A stretch of 6,668 bases of DNA from contig JAIRTB010000007.1 of the NCBI GenBank assembly GCA_031255155.1, positions 1-6,668 of the forward strand. The letters are read 5' to 3'. This document shows positions 1 through 5,749 of the stretch, piece after piece (positions within the stretch are counted from its first letter, which is position 1; each line of letters opens with the position of its first letter). The stretch is from Rickettsiales bacterium. GTDB lineage: Bacteria; Pseudomonadota; Alphaproteobacteria; Rs-D84; CACZYB01. The notes beneath the pieces are model-generated. The model saw only the letters and a program-made list of their open reading frames with translations, made no database searches and was not told the origin of the DNA. The translations under genes were made by a program, and so were the position numbers.

Positions 1-24
1 GCCGAGTATCAGGAAAAGAAATAA
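1..24 (+). CDS. Possible 3' end of an upstream gene (partial)
   Basis: Reading from base 1 gives seven residues, AEYQEKK, then TAA at 22-24. A charged C-terminus followed about 55 bases later by a rightward intrinsic terminator is what the end of a rightward gene looks like. The other two frames are also open from the edge and stop at 30-32 and 38-40, so the true frame cannot be proved from so few codons. No family can be named. The terminator direction supports an upstream gene on the + strand that is separate from the exporter operon. Confidence 0.3.
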   Translation, partial: AEYQEKK

Positions 25-38
25 AGAAATAAAGAAAT
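15..38. repeat. Three perfect tandem copies of an A-rich 8-mer
   Basis: AAAGAAAT is repeated exactly three times (15-22, 23-30, 31-38) and followed by AA. Because the period is 8, the TAA formed at each copy junction (22, 30, 38) falls in a different reading frame, so all three forward frames close within 19 bases. This may be simple slippage of an A-rich tract. Confidence 0.75.
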
Positions 39-78
39 AACGCCTGGCGCAAGGCGGATTGTTCTTTGAATCTCCACA

Positions 79-103
79 AGCCCCGTTTCGGCGGGGCTTT
101 TTT
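79..103 (+). terminator. Rho-independent terminator of the upstream unit
   Basis: A perfect 7-bp GC-rich stem (AGCCCCG at 79-85, CGGGGCT at 92-98) with a 6-nt loop is followed by six T residues (98-103). There is no T-tract on the opposite strand side, so it acts on rightward transcription. It should end the transcript coming in from the left and insulate the exporter operon from it. Confidence 0.9.
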
Positions 104-410
104 CTATAAGCTTGACCCCCGCCCATTTCGTCTAATTCCCAACATCAAGGCTCGCGGCACGCACCCCGCTACCCGCACCCGCAGTGGAGAGCGCATAATA
201 CGCATAGCGAACCCCGCGGGCCGAGCGGTCGGACGACGCAGAACCCGAATCGCCGCCCGCAAACAAGCGGCTCGAGGACGAACAGGCTGTCTGCGACGAG
301 CTTCTGTCTATAAACTCCCATAGGTATCCCACGCTTGCCCACACCCCTCTATTGCTTATCATTGAGGTGTTGTTCCTTGTTTTTATCTCCGATGATTCGG
401 GCCGTGTGCC

Positions 411-440
411 ACCAACCGGTGCCGATATTTTCCGGTTTGT
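411..440. repeat. Imperfect 9-bp inverted repeat upstream of the promoter
   Basis: ACCAACCGG at 411-419 pairs with CCGGTTTGT at 432-440 (8 of 9 positions) across a 12-nt spacer. It ends about 27 bases before the proposed -35 box. It could be a binding site for a dimeric regulator or an RNA stem if transcription starts further upstream. No known operator is recognised. Confidence 0.45.
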
Positions 441-456
441 CCATCTTTTGACAAAC
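435..456. repeat. Perfect 7-bp inverted repeat next to the promoter (operator candidate)
   Basis: GTTTGTC at 435-441 and GACAAAC at 450-456 are perfect complements around an 8-nt spacer. The right arm covers a TTGACA hexamer (448-453) and ends 10 bases before the proposed -35 box. The left arm shares 435-440 with the neighbouring inverted repeat, so the two could not form as stems together. This suits a repressor or activator site controlling the exporter; the regulator is unknown and not encoded in the window. Confidence 0.5.
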
Positions 457-466
457 TAAAAACCGC

Positions 467-495
467 TTGCTTTGCGCCCGCTAAGCATATATAAT
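467..495 (+). promoter_or_regulatory. Probable sigma70-type promoter of the exporter operon
   Basis: A perfect -10 hexamer TATAAT lies at 490-495, within TATATAAT. With an exact 17-nt spacer the -35 box is TTGCTT (467-472), which matches the first three consensus positions. Transcription would start near 502, leaving a leader of only about 20 nt that holds just the ribosome site at 512-520. The weak -35 next to an inverted repeat suggests the promoter may need or receive regulation. A full TTGACA at 448-453 is 36 nt from the -10, too far to pair with it. Confidence 0.65.
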
Positions 496-523
496 CCCAA
501 GACGCGAGTTTAAGGAGAGGGAT

Positions 524-2125
524 ATGCATAAATTCTGTTTGTCGATATTGTTGGTCATAGCGCTTGCGCCCGTGGTAAATGCGGCCGAGCCTTCGTTGGC
601 GCAGCTGTCCGCCTCGTGCCGTTTTTCGAAAGATCTCGCCTCTGACGAGCTGGACCTTGCCGATGTGATCGAGCTTGCCATGTGCAACAACAGCAATACC
701 CGCGCGGCGTGGCTGTCCGCGAAATCGGCCCAGTCCGTCTATCGCAAGTCGCTCTCGTCCTATTTCCCAAGCCTCTCCGCGAACGCAAGTTATGGCCGCA
801 ATATAACCCGGTTCAACTATACCGACCGCACCCTTCCCGACCAGGTTGCCAATTCCGCTGGGTTCGGGGCAAGCTTGAATTGGCTATTGTATGATTTCGG
901 GCGGCGCGGTTCTGCTTCCGAGAACGCGTTCCAAACCATGAACAGCCGCAATTTCATGTATAATTCTACTTTGCAGGATGTGGCGTATATCGCGATCTCC
1001 AATTATTATCAGTCCTTGTCCGCTATCGAGGGGTTGGCGGCGGCCAAGGCGAATGTCGAGACCGTCGAAAAGGCGTTCGAGCTTGCCTCCAAGAAATTCG
1101 AGCTTGGGATGAGCTCCAAGGCCGACAGGTTGCAGGCCGAGACCCAGCTTGTCCAGGCCCAGCTTGATGTCGCAAGGCAAGAGCAGGTCGTAAGGACGGC
1201 CAAGGCGAACTTGATGCAATCCTTGGGGCTTTCTCCGTCTTTGACGGTTTCTCTTGCCAAGCCGTTGGAGATCAGCGACGACGACCCCGTCCGGCGCTCG
1301 GTCGGCGAGATTGTCGAGACGGCGCTTGCGAAAAGGCCGGATTTGGCGGCCAAGGTGGCCGATATGAACGCGGCCTATGCCGATGTCCGCTATAACAGCG
1401 CAAGCTTTTTCCCGACTTTGTCCGCGTTTGCGGAAAGCAACTGGAATGTCAAGGTGGACGACGACAACAACACCGGCACGGGCATAGACCGCTCTACCCA
1501 CGCGCTTGGCGTCCGCCTGTCCGTCCCGATTTTCAGCGGATTCGACACGACCTATTCCCTGCGCAATGCAAAGTATCTCTATGCCCTTGCGCGCGAACAG
1601 GTAAGGTTGAAAGAGCAGGATGTCGAGCTTGCCGTGGTCAACGCCTATAACGATTATAAAACTTCGCTGAAATCGTTCGAGTTGGCGAAAAAGATGTTCG
1701 ACAGCGCAAGCGAAAGCGAGCATGTGGCCCGCGGCTCGTATCAGGCGGGCAAGGGCGATATAATAAGCTTGCTCGATGCCCAGTCGCGCCTTGTCTCCGC
1801 GCGCAAGGAAAAGATCGACGCTCAATACGGGCTGTATATTTACCGCGTGGCCTTGCTTCGCGCCAGCGGCGAGCTTTCCCTTAAAAACCTGCGCGACGCC
1901 GAGGCTTGGCCTCGTGAGGGCGATGGCGGGTTGCGGTCCGGGCCCGTTGCCGCCCGGTCCCCCGATCCCCTTGTGGAGGATGATTCCAAGGCCAAGGAAG
2001 CCAAGGTAAAGCCCGTTGCCGCCGATGCCGTCGAAGATACGGCAGAGCTTGGCGGCACTCCGCTTGCCAAGCCGGATAGTCCTCTGTGGGCGGAAAATCC
2101 TGTTTTGCCGGAAATTGACGAGTAA
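524..2125 (+). CDS. TolC-family outer-membrane efflux channel
   Basis: The 533-residue product is an outer-membrane channel of the TolC/OEP family, the exit duct of a tripartite exporter. A signal peptide (1-20, cleavage likely after VNA) precedes the mature protein. The two halves show the family's internal repeat: YFPSLSANASYG (80-91) matches FFPTLSAFAESNW (295-307), each followed by a beta-strand pair (LNWLLYDFGRRG 118-129; LSVPIFSGF 332-340). Long Ala/Gln/Glu-rich helices (about 146-235 and 350-450) form the periplasmic barrel. Cys32 and Cys54 flank the start of the first helix and could form a disulphide. The start is fixed by AAGGAGAGG at 512-520 and by the signal peptide. Beyond about residue 460 there is an extra tail of about 70 residues rich in Pro, Ala, Asp, Glu and Lys, not needed for the fold. 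The MacA-like gene follows 16 bases later, so this is very likely its dedicated channel. Confidence 0.93.
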   Translation: MHKFCLSILLVIALAPVVNAAEPSLAQLSASCRFSKDLASDELDLADVIELAMCNNSNTRAAWLSAKSAQSVYRKSLSSYFPSLSANASYGRNITRFNYTDRTLPDQVANSAGFGASLNWLLYDFGRRGSASENAFQTMNSRNFMYNSTLQDVAYIAISNYYQSLSAIEGLAAAKANVETVEKAFELASKKFELGMSSKADRLQAETQLVQAQLDVARQEQVVRTAKANLMQSLGLSPSLTVSLAKPLEISDDDPVRRSVGEIVETALAKRPDLAAKVADMNAAYADVRYNSASFFPTLSAFAESNWNVKVDDDNNTGTGIDRSTHALGVRLSVPIFSGFDTTYSLRNAKYLYALAREQVRLKEQDVELAVVNAYNDYKTSLKSFELAKKMFDSASESEHVARGSYQAGKGDIISLLDAQSRLVSARKEKIDAQYGLYIYRVALLRASGELSLKNLRDAEAWPREGDGGLRSGPVAARSPDPLVEDDSKAKEAKVKPVAADAVEDTAELGGTPLAKPDSPLWAENPVLPEIDE

Positions 2126-2141
2126 ATTGGAGGGAATCTGA

Positions 2142-3377
2142 ATGGATGATGTTGCCGGTCGGCCGCTGGTCGCCAAAGCGAGATTTTATAAGCGCAAGTG
2201 GTTCAAATGGGCCGTTGCGGTTGTGATTGTTTTGCTTGTTTTCCGCTCTATTTTCGGAAGAGGAAAATCGGTCGTTCTAAAAGAGGGCGATTTTGAATAT
2301 GCGGCGGTTTCCCGGCGCTCGATTCGGGCGCAGATAAGCGCGAACGGCAATGTCAACCCCGTGAATCTTGTCTCGGTCGGCGCCCAGGTTTCCGGCATAG
2401 TGGACAAGATTTTCGTGGACTATAACGATTCGGTCAAGCAGGGCCAGCTGCTTGCCGTGATTGACAAGTCGACTCTCGAAGAGGAGTTTAAGTCCGCGAC
2501 GGCCCGTGTCGAGCAGGCCCAGGCAAGGCTGCGATACGCCGCTTTGAATCAATCGCGCGAGCTGGAATTGTTCGGGGCGGGTTATACCGCGAAAATCTCG
2601 CTGGACCAGGCCGAGATTGACCTTGCCGTCGCGAACAGCGATTATATATCGGCCAAAACCGCGCTTGAAAGGGCCAAGTTGAACTTGGGCTACGCCGAAA
2701 TCCGCTCGCCGGTAAGCGGCGTGATTATAAGCAAGGCGGTCGAGGAGGGCCAGACCATAGCGTCGTCGTTCAGCGCGCCGACCCTGTTCGTCATCGCCGA
2801 GGATTTGAAGAAGATGCAGATCGAGGCAAGCATATCCGAGGCGGACATCGGCACCATCAAGCCCGGCCAAAGCGTCGATTTCAATGTCGACGCTTTTCCG
2901 CTCGAAACATTTAAGGGCGTGGTCGATCAGATTCGCTTGAACCCAAAGACAGAGCAGAATATCGTCGTTTATAATGTGATCGTCAAAATCGACAACAAAA
3001 ACGGGCGGCTTTTGCCCGGCATGACCGCGTTCGTCGAGATAAATACGCTTGAACGGAAGAATGTCTTGGCCGCCCCGAACGCGGCGCTTCAATATCGTCC
3101 CGTCGAGGCCATTCAATCCAAGGTCGTCTATCCCAAGGACAGAAAGTTGGGCAATGCCCAGGGGTTCCTCTATCGCTTTAACGCGCGGGACAAGGCCATC
3201 GAGGCGGTCAAGATCACCAAGGGGGTAAGCGATGGCTCGTTTGCCGAAATCCAAAGCGACGAGATCAAGGAAGGCGACATGATTATAACCGATTATGGAG
3301 ACGGAGCCGAGCGTAGCCGGGGTCAAAGGCCCTCTGGCGGCCGCGGCGGCGGACCCATGGGCGGCGGCCGCAGGTAA
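2142..3377 (+). CDS. macA: MacA-like periplasmic adaptor (membrane fusion protein)
   Basis: The 411-residue product is a membrane fusion protein of the HlyD/MacA family, which joins an inner-membrane ABC pump to a TolC channel. An N-terminal membrane segment (about 22-39) anchors it. The MacA hallmark stretch ANGNVNPVNLVSVGAQVSG (67-85) opens the first lipoyl half-motif (77-108). A helical hairpin (about 109-183, Ala/Glu/Lys-rich) would reach TolC, and the second lipoyl half (184-218, with RSPVSGVI) closes the sandwich. Beta-barrel and membrane-proximal domains fill about 219-385. The tail (390-411) is Arg/Gly-rich, similar in flavour to other MacA homologues. The start is supported by GGAGGG at 2129-2134, seven bases from ATG. 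Its TAA overlaps the ATPase ATG by one base. The gene symbol is by family resemblance; the substrate is unknown. Confidence 0.92.
   Translation: MDDVAGRPLVAKARFYKRKWFKWAVAVVIVLLVFRSIFGRGKSVVLKEGDFEYAAVSRRSIRAQISANGNVNPVNLVSVGAQVSGIVDKIFVDYNDSVKQGQLLAVIDKSTLEEEFKSATARVEQAQARLRYAALNQSRELELFGAGYTAKISLDQAEIDLAVANSDYISAKTALERAKLNLGYAEIRSPVSGVIISKAVEEGQTIASSFSAPTLFVIAEDLKKMQIEASISEADIGTIKPGQSVDFNVDAFPLETFKGVVDQIRLNPKTEQNIVVYNVIVKIDNKNGRLLPGMTAFVEINTLERKNVLAAPNAALQYRPVEAIQSKVVYPKDRKLGNAQGFLYRFNARDKAIEAVKITKGVSDGSFAEIQSDEIKEGDMIITDYGDGAERSRGQRPSGGRGGGPMGGGRR
3337..3371 (+). other. GC-rich hairpin just before the ATPase start codon
   Basis: Two identical copies of the palindrome GCGGCCGC (3337-3344 and 3364-3371) can pair with each other as an 8-bp all-GC stem with a 19-nt loop; the loop includes the palindrome CCCATGGG (3354-3361). 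The stem ends five bases before the ATG at 3377, and there is no good Shine-Dalgarno there, only AGG at 3372-3374. Translation of the ATPase therefore probably depends on ribosomes finishing the adaptor gene. The sequence also encodes the Arg/Gly tail of the adaptor, so the repeat may have a purely protein-level cause. Confidence 0.4.
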
Positions 3378-4090
3378 TGAGAAGCGTCATCGAAATACAG
3401 CATGTCTTCAAAACCTACTATATGGATGGAGGACAGGATTACCCCGTTCTTCACGACATAAATTTCAATATAGAGGAGGGCGAGTTCGTCGCGATCATGG
3501 GGCCAAGCGGCTCGGGCAAATCGACCCTTATGAACATTTTGGGCTGTCTGGACAAGCCGACCAAGGGCGGGTATCTTATCGACGGAACGCTTGTGTCCGC
3601 CATGGACGACGACGGCTTGGCCGCCGTGCGCAATAAAAAGATAGGCTTCGTGTTCCAAGGCTTCAACCTGCTTATGCGCCGCACGATTTTGGACAATGTG
3701 TGCATGCCTATGATTTATTCCGGCGCGGGCTTGGAGGCTCAGCATGCCCGCGCCGAAGAGATTTTGAAATCGGTGAAGCTTGGCGGCTTCATGGACCGCT
3801 TTCCCGCGCAGATCAGCGGGGGCATGCAGCAGCGCGTGGCCATAGCCCGGGCCCTTGTGAACCGGCCGAGCCTGTTGCTTGCGGACGAGCCTACCGGTAA
3901 TCTTGATACAAGGACAAGCGACGAGATTATGGATTTGTTTTCGGAATTGAACGCTCGGGGCAAGACGATAGTTATCGTCACGCACGAGCCGGATATAGCG
4001 CAATATGCGAAAAGGCTGGTCTATATCCGGGACGGGGTGGTGCGGTATGACGGCGCGGTCGAAGGCTTTAAGGGAGAGCATGGCGAATGA
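3377..4090 (+). CDS. ABC transporter ATPase, MacB/LolD type (stand-alone)
   Basis: This 237-residue cytoplasmic ATPase would drive the permease encoded at the end of the window. All core motifs are present: Walker [10 protein letters not shown] (42-50), Q-loop Gln94 in FVFQGFNLL, Walker B LLLADEP (166-172), D-loop GNLD (174-177) and switch His203. The sequence style ([25 protein letters not shown]) is that of the MacB/LolD/FtsE group. The signature motif is ISGGM (146-150) where LSGGQ is usual; the following [10 protein letters not shown] is intact. Its length equals only the nucleotide-binding half of E. coli MacB, which is fused to its membrane domain, so this is a split system. It starts inside the stop codon of the adaptor gene (TAATG) and ends in an ATGA overlap with the next gene. 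LolD is an alternative family name, but the adjoining MacA and TolC genes favour an exporter role. Confidence 0.93.
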   Translation: MRSVIEIQHVFKTYYMDGGQDYPVLHDINFNIEEGEFVAIMGPSGSGKSTLMNILGCLDKPTKGGYLIDGTLVSAMDDDGLAAVRNKKIGFVFQGFNLLMRRTILDNVCMPMIYSGAGLEAQHARAEEILKSVKLGGFMDRFPAQISGGMQQRVAIARALVNRPSLLLADEPTGNLDTRTSDEIMDLFSELNARGKTIVIVTHEPDIAQYAKRLVYIRDGVVRYDGAVEGFKGEHGE

Positions 4091-5001
4091 CCCTTGTTGG
4101 ATATAAAATCCGCCGTATAGGCACGGCGCTTGCGAACCTGGTGTGCGGCTTTATTCCGTCGAAAAGGTGGCGGAATGTGGTGCGGGATTTGCTCGATCCG
4201 TTTTCTCCGCCGCATGTCGAGGCGTATCTTGCAAGGAAATATGTCGCCCGCCTGCCAAAGCTTTTGAAAAAATACCCGCCCGAGAAAGGTGCTGCCAAAG
4301 GCGGCTGCCGGCTTGTATTCCAATTCTGGCGCCAAGGGGCTAAAAATGCCCCGCCCATAGTCAAATCTTGCTTGGCCTCGGTCAAGAAATTTGTTGGCGA
4401 CCGCCAGGTTGTCCTTGATGGCAATTCCATATCGAAATGGGTGAATATCCCGGATTTTGTCCTTGAAAAGCGCGCCCGCGGCAAGATTGGCGAGGCGGCG
4501 TTCAGCGATGTTTTGCGCATAGCTCTTCTTGCAAGGCATGGCGGAATATGGCTTGACGCTACAAATTTCATGACCGCGCCCATGCCAAAATTTACGGGCG
4601 GCTTTTTCGCGTATAGGACTGCCGGTCCCGCGCAATGGTCCGTCTATGGCAGCTGTGTGCTATACGCAAAGCAGGGCGATTATATCGTCAAGGCTATGCG
4701 CGCGCTTTTGTTCGAGTATTGGCGGTGCGAGCCTGTTGCGGTGCAATACCTCTATTTGCACCTTATGCTGAAAGCGCTTGTAAAGAACGACCCTCGGGCG
4801 AAAAAGGAAATCGAGGCTATGCCGGTTGTTCAAGACAAAGACCCCATCGGCTCGGCCCTCTATCGCCCGTGGAACAGAGGGGAATTCGCCCGTCTTTCCG
4901 CCGTCCAGCCATTGCACAAGCTTACTTGGAAGCTCGACCTGTCGCGCCTTCCCGGCACGATCGCCGAACATATAATCAAAGGAGGAAACAATGAAAAATA
5001 A
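4087..5001 (+). CDS. Caps_synth-family putative glycosyltransferase
   Basis: The 304-residue product resembles the capsular polysaccharide synthesis family (Caps_synth, GT32-like), presumed nucleotide-sugar transferases acting at the cytoplasmic face. The recognisable core is VFQFWRQGAKNAPPIVKSCL (77-96), then the donor-site region FSDVLRIALLARHGGIWLDA (139-158). The acidic motif reads LDA with Asp157, where many sugar transferases have DXD; Asp141 of SDVLR is the other conserved acid. Residues 1-60 are basic and amphipathic, without a clear signal peptide, and could rest on the membrane. AGGGAGAG at 4071-4078 lies eight bases before ATG. The gene overlaps the ATPase by ATGA and the SIMPL gene by 11 bases, so it is a built-in member of the exporter operon. 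The acceptor and sugar are unknown; the family call rests on motif memory. Confidence 0.8.
   Translation: MTLVGYKIRRIGTALANLVCGFIPSKRWRNVVRDLLDPFSPPHVEAYLARKYVARLPKLLKKYPPEKGAAKGGCRLVFQFWRQGAKNAPPIVKSCLASVKKFVGDRQVVLDGNSISKWVNIPDFVLEKRARGKIGEAAFSDVLRIALLARHGGIWLDATNFMTAPMPKFTGGFFAYRTAGPAQWSVYGSCVLYAKQGDYIVKAMRALLFEYWRCEPVAVQYLYLHLMLKALVKNDPRAKKEIEAMPVVQDKDPIGSALYRPWNRGEFARLSAVQPLHKLTWKLDLSRLPGTIAEHIIKGGNNEK
4981..4985 (+). promoter_or_regulatory. Ribosome binding site of the SIMPL gene, inside the upstream gene
   Basis: GGAGG lies five bases before the ATG at 4991 and sits within the last codons of the glycosyltransferase gene (its Gly-Gly). It is the strongest Shine-Dalgarno within the coupled block and fixes the start of the SIMPL gene, so this protein may be made in larger amounts than its neighbours. 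Confidence 0.8.
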
Positions 5002-5749
5002 TAAATTCTTGGAAAAAAAGCCGCTGGCCGTTGCTTCGGTCCTCGGCCTTGCCGTGCTCGGGCTGGGCATAGCCGTGGGCCGCGCTACGAAAAGCGAGCT
5101 GAATTTTGCCAAAACCATTGCCGTCGAGGCGACCGCCGAGGAGTTTGTAAAGGCGGATTTGGCCATCTGGCGCCCGTTTATAAACATCGCCGGGGCAAGC
5201 CTGCCCCAGATGAAGGCCTCCATGGAAAAGCAAAAGAAAATCGTGGTGGATTTTCTGAAAGGCAACGGCTTTTCGGATGGCGAGATAAGGATAGGCGAAC
5301 TTGTCGTCACCGACAAAGAGGCCAATGCTTTCGGCCGCGACGATAAAAGCCTGTCGCGTTATGTTTTGTCCCAGCCCGTGGTCGTGATCTCCAAAAATAC
5401 GGCCCTTGTGGAAAAGGCGTCAGGCGATGTCTCGGCCCTTGTCGAAAAGGGCATAGTGTTCGGCAAGGAAAACAACTATGACAACCAGATCCAATACTCT
5501 TTTACCACTGTCGATTCGATAAAGCCCGATCTTATGTCCAAAGCCGTGGCTAAGACGCGCGCGGAGGCCGAAAAAATAGCCGACGCCGCCAAAATCCGCC
5601 TGGGCGGCGTGGTGCGCGTGAGCTATACTCGGTTTAATATGCTTCCTTTGGGCTGCCGGGCGAACGAATATTGCGGCGGAGATACTCGCAGGTCTTCCAC
5701 AAGGCAGAAAGCCGTTGCCGTCGTCAATGTCGAATACGAGATAAAATGA
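4991..5749 (+). CDS. SIMPL (DUF541) domain protein, membrane-anchored
   Basis: The 252-residue product has a short basic N-terminus, one hydrophobic segment (about 11-30, PLAVASVLGLAVLGLGIAVG) and then a SIMPL domain (about 37-251), placing it in the periplasm, anchored or secreted. Family features include IWRPFINIAGASL (59-71), a Tyr/Leu/Ser/Gln strand with SQPVVVISK (127-135), the YSFTTVDSIKPDLMSKA stretch (169-185) and the Ala/Glu-rich helix KTRAEAEKIADAAKIRLGG (188-206). Two cysteines late in the domain (222 and 228) could form a disulphide. SIMPL proteins such as E. coli YggE and Brucella BP26 are periplasmic, and BP26 is reported to assemble into a channel-like oligomer; a biochemical role is not settled. 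Its place between the two halves of a MacB pump, with an ATGA overlap into the permease, suggests an accessory role in this exporter. Confidence 0.85.
   Translation: MKNNKFLEKKPLAVASVLGLAVLGLGIAVGRATKSELNFAKTIAVEATAEEFVKADLAIWRPFINIAGASLPQMKASMEKQKKIVVDFLKGNGFSDGEIRIGELVVTDKEANAFGRDDKSLSRYVLSQPVVVISKNTALVEKASGDVSALVEKGIVFGKENNYDNQIQYSFTTVDSIKPDLMSKAVAKTRAEAEKIADAAKIRLGGVVRVSYTRFNMLPLGCRANEYCGGDTRRSSTRQKAVAVVNVEYEIK

Larger units (their letters stand above)
104..523. other. Intergenic region before the operon
   Basis: About 420 bases lie between the terminator and the first operon gene. Bases 104-400 are C-rich on the + strand and contain only small palindromes, such as CCCGCGGG at 213-220. 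I see no tRNA, no recognisable riboswitch and no convincing gene. Reading frames of 76-85 codons exist on both strands but are low-complexity and lack clear ribosome sites. The useful content is at the right end: two inverted repeats (411-456), a promoter (467-495) and the ribosome site of the first gene. Confidence 0.7.

Noticed and set aside
66..323. 85-codon + strand reading frame starting at TTG
   Set aside because: It runs straight through the terminator hairpin, has no ribosome site, and its Arg/Ala-rich product looks like translated GC-rich noncoding DNA.
132..362. 76-codon - strand reading frame in the intergenic region
   Set aside because: The product is low-complexity (Ser/Ala/Arg), there is no well-spaced ribosome site, and no family is recognisable.
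448..453. Perfect TTGACA as a -35 box
   Set aside because: The TATAAT at 490-495 is 36 nt away, and no acceptable -10 lies 16-18 nt downstream. The hexamer is better explained as part of the inverted repeat at 435-456.
884..2176. 430-codon - strand reading frame opposite the TolC gene
   Set aside because: It is an antisense shadow caused by codon bias; the + strand has a signal peptide, OEP repeats and a good ribosome site.
2277..3326. 349-codon - strand reading frame opposite the adaptor gene
   Set aside because: It is an antisense shadow with no recognisable domain; the + strand encodes an unmistakable MacA-type adaptor.
4080..4106. Alternative ATG at 4080 for the glycosyltransferase
   Set aside because: That frame stops after eight codons and is out of frame with the real gene; the ATG at 4087 has a well-placed ribosome site.
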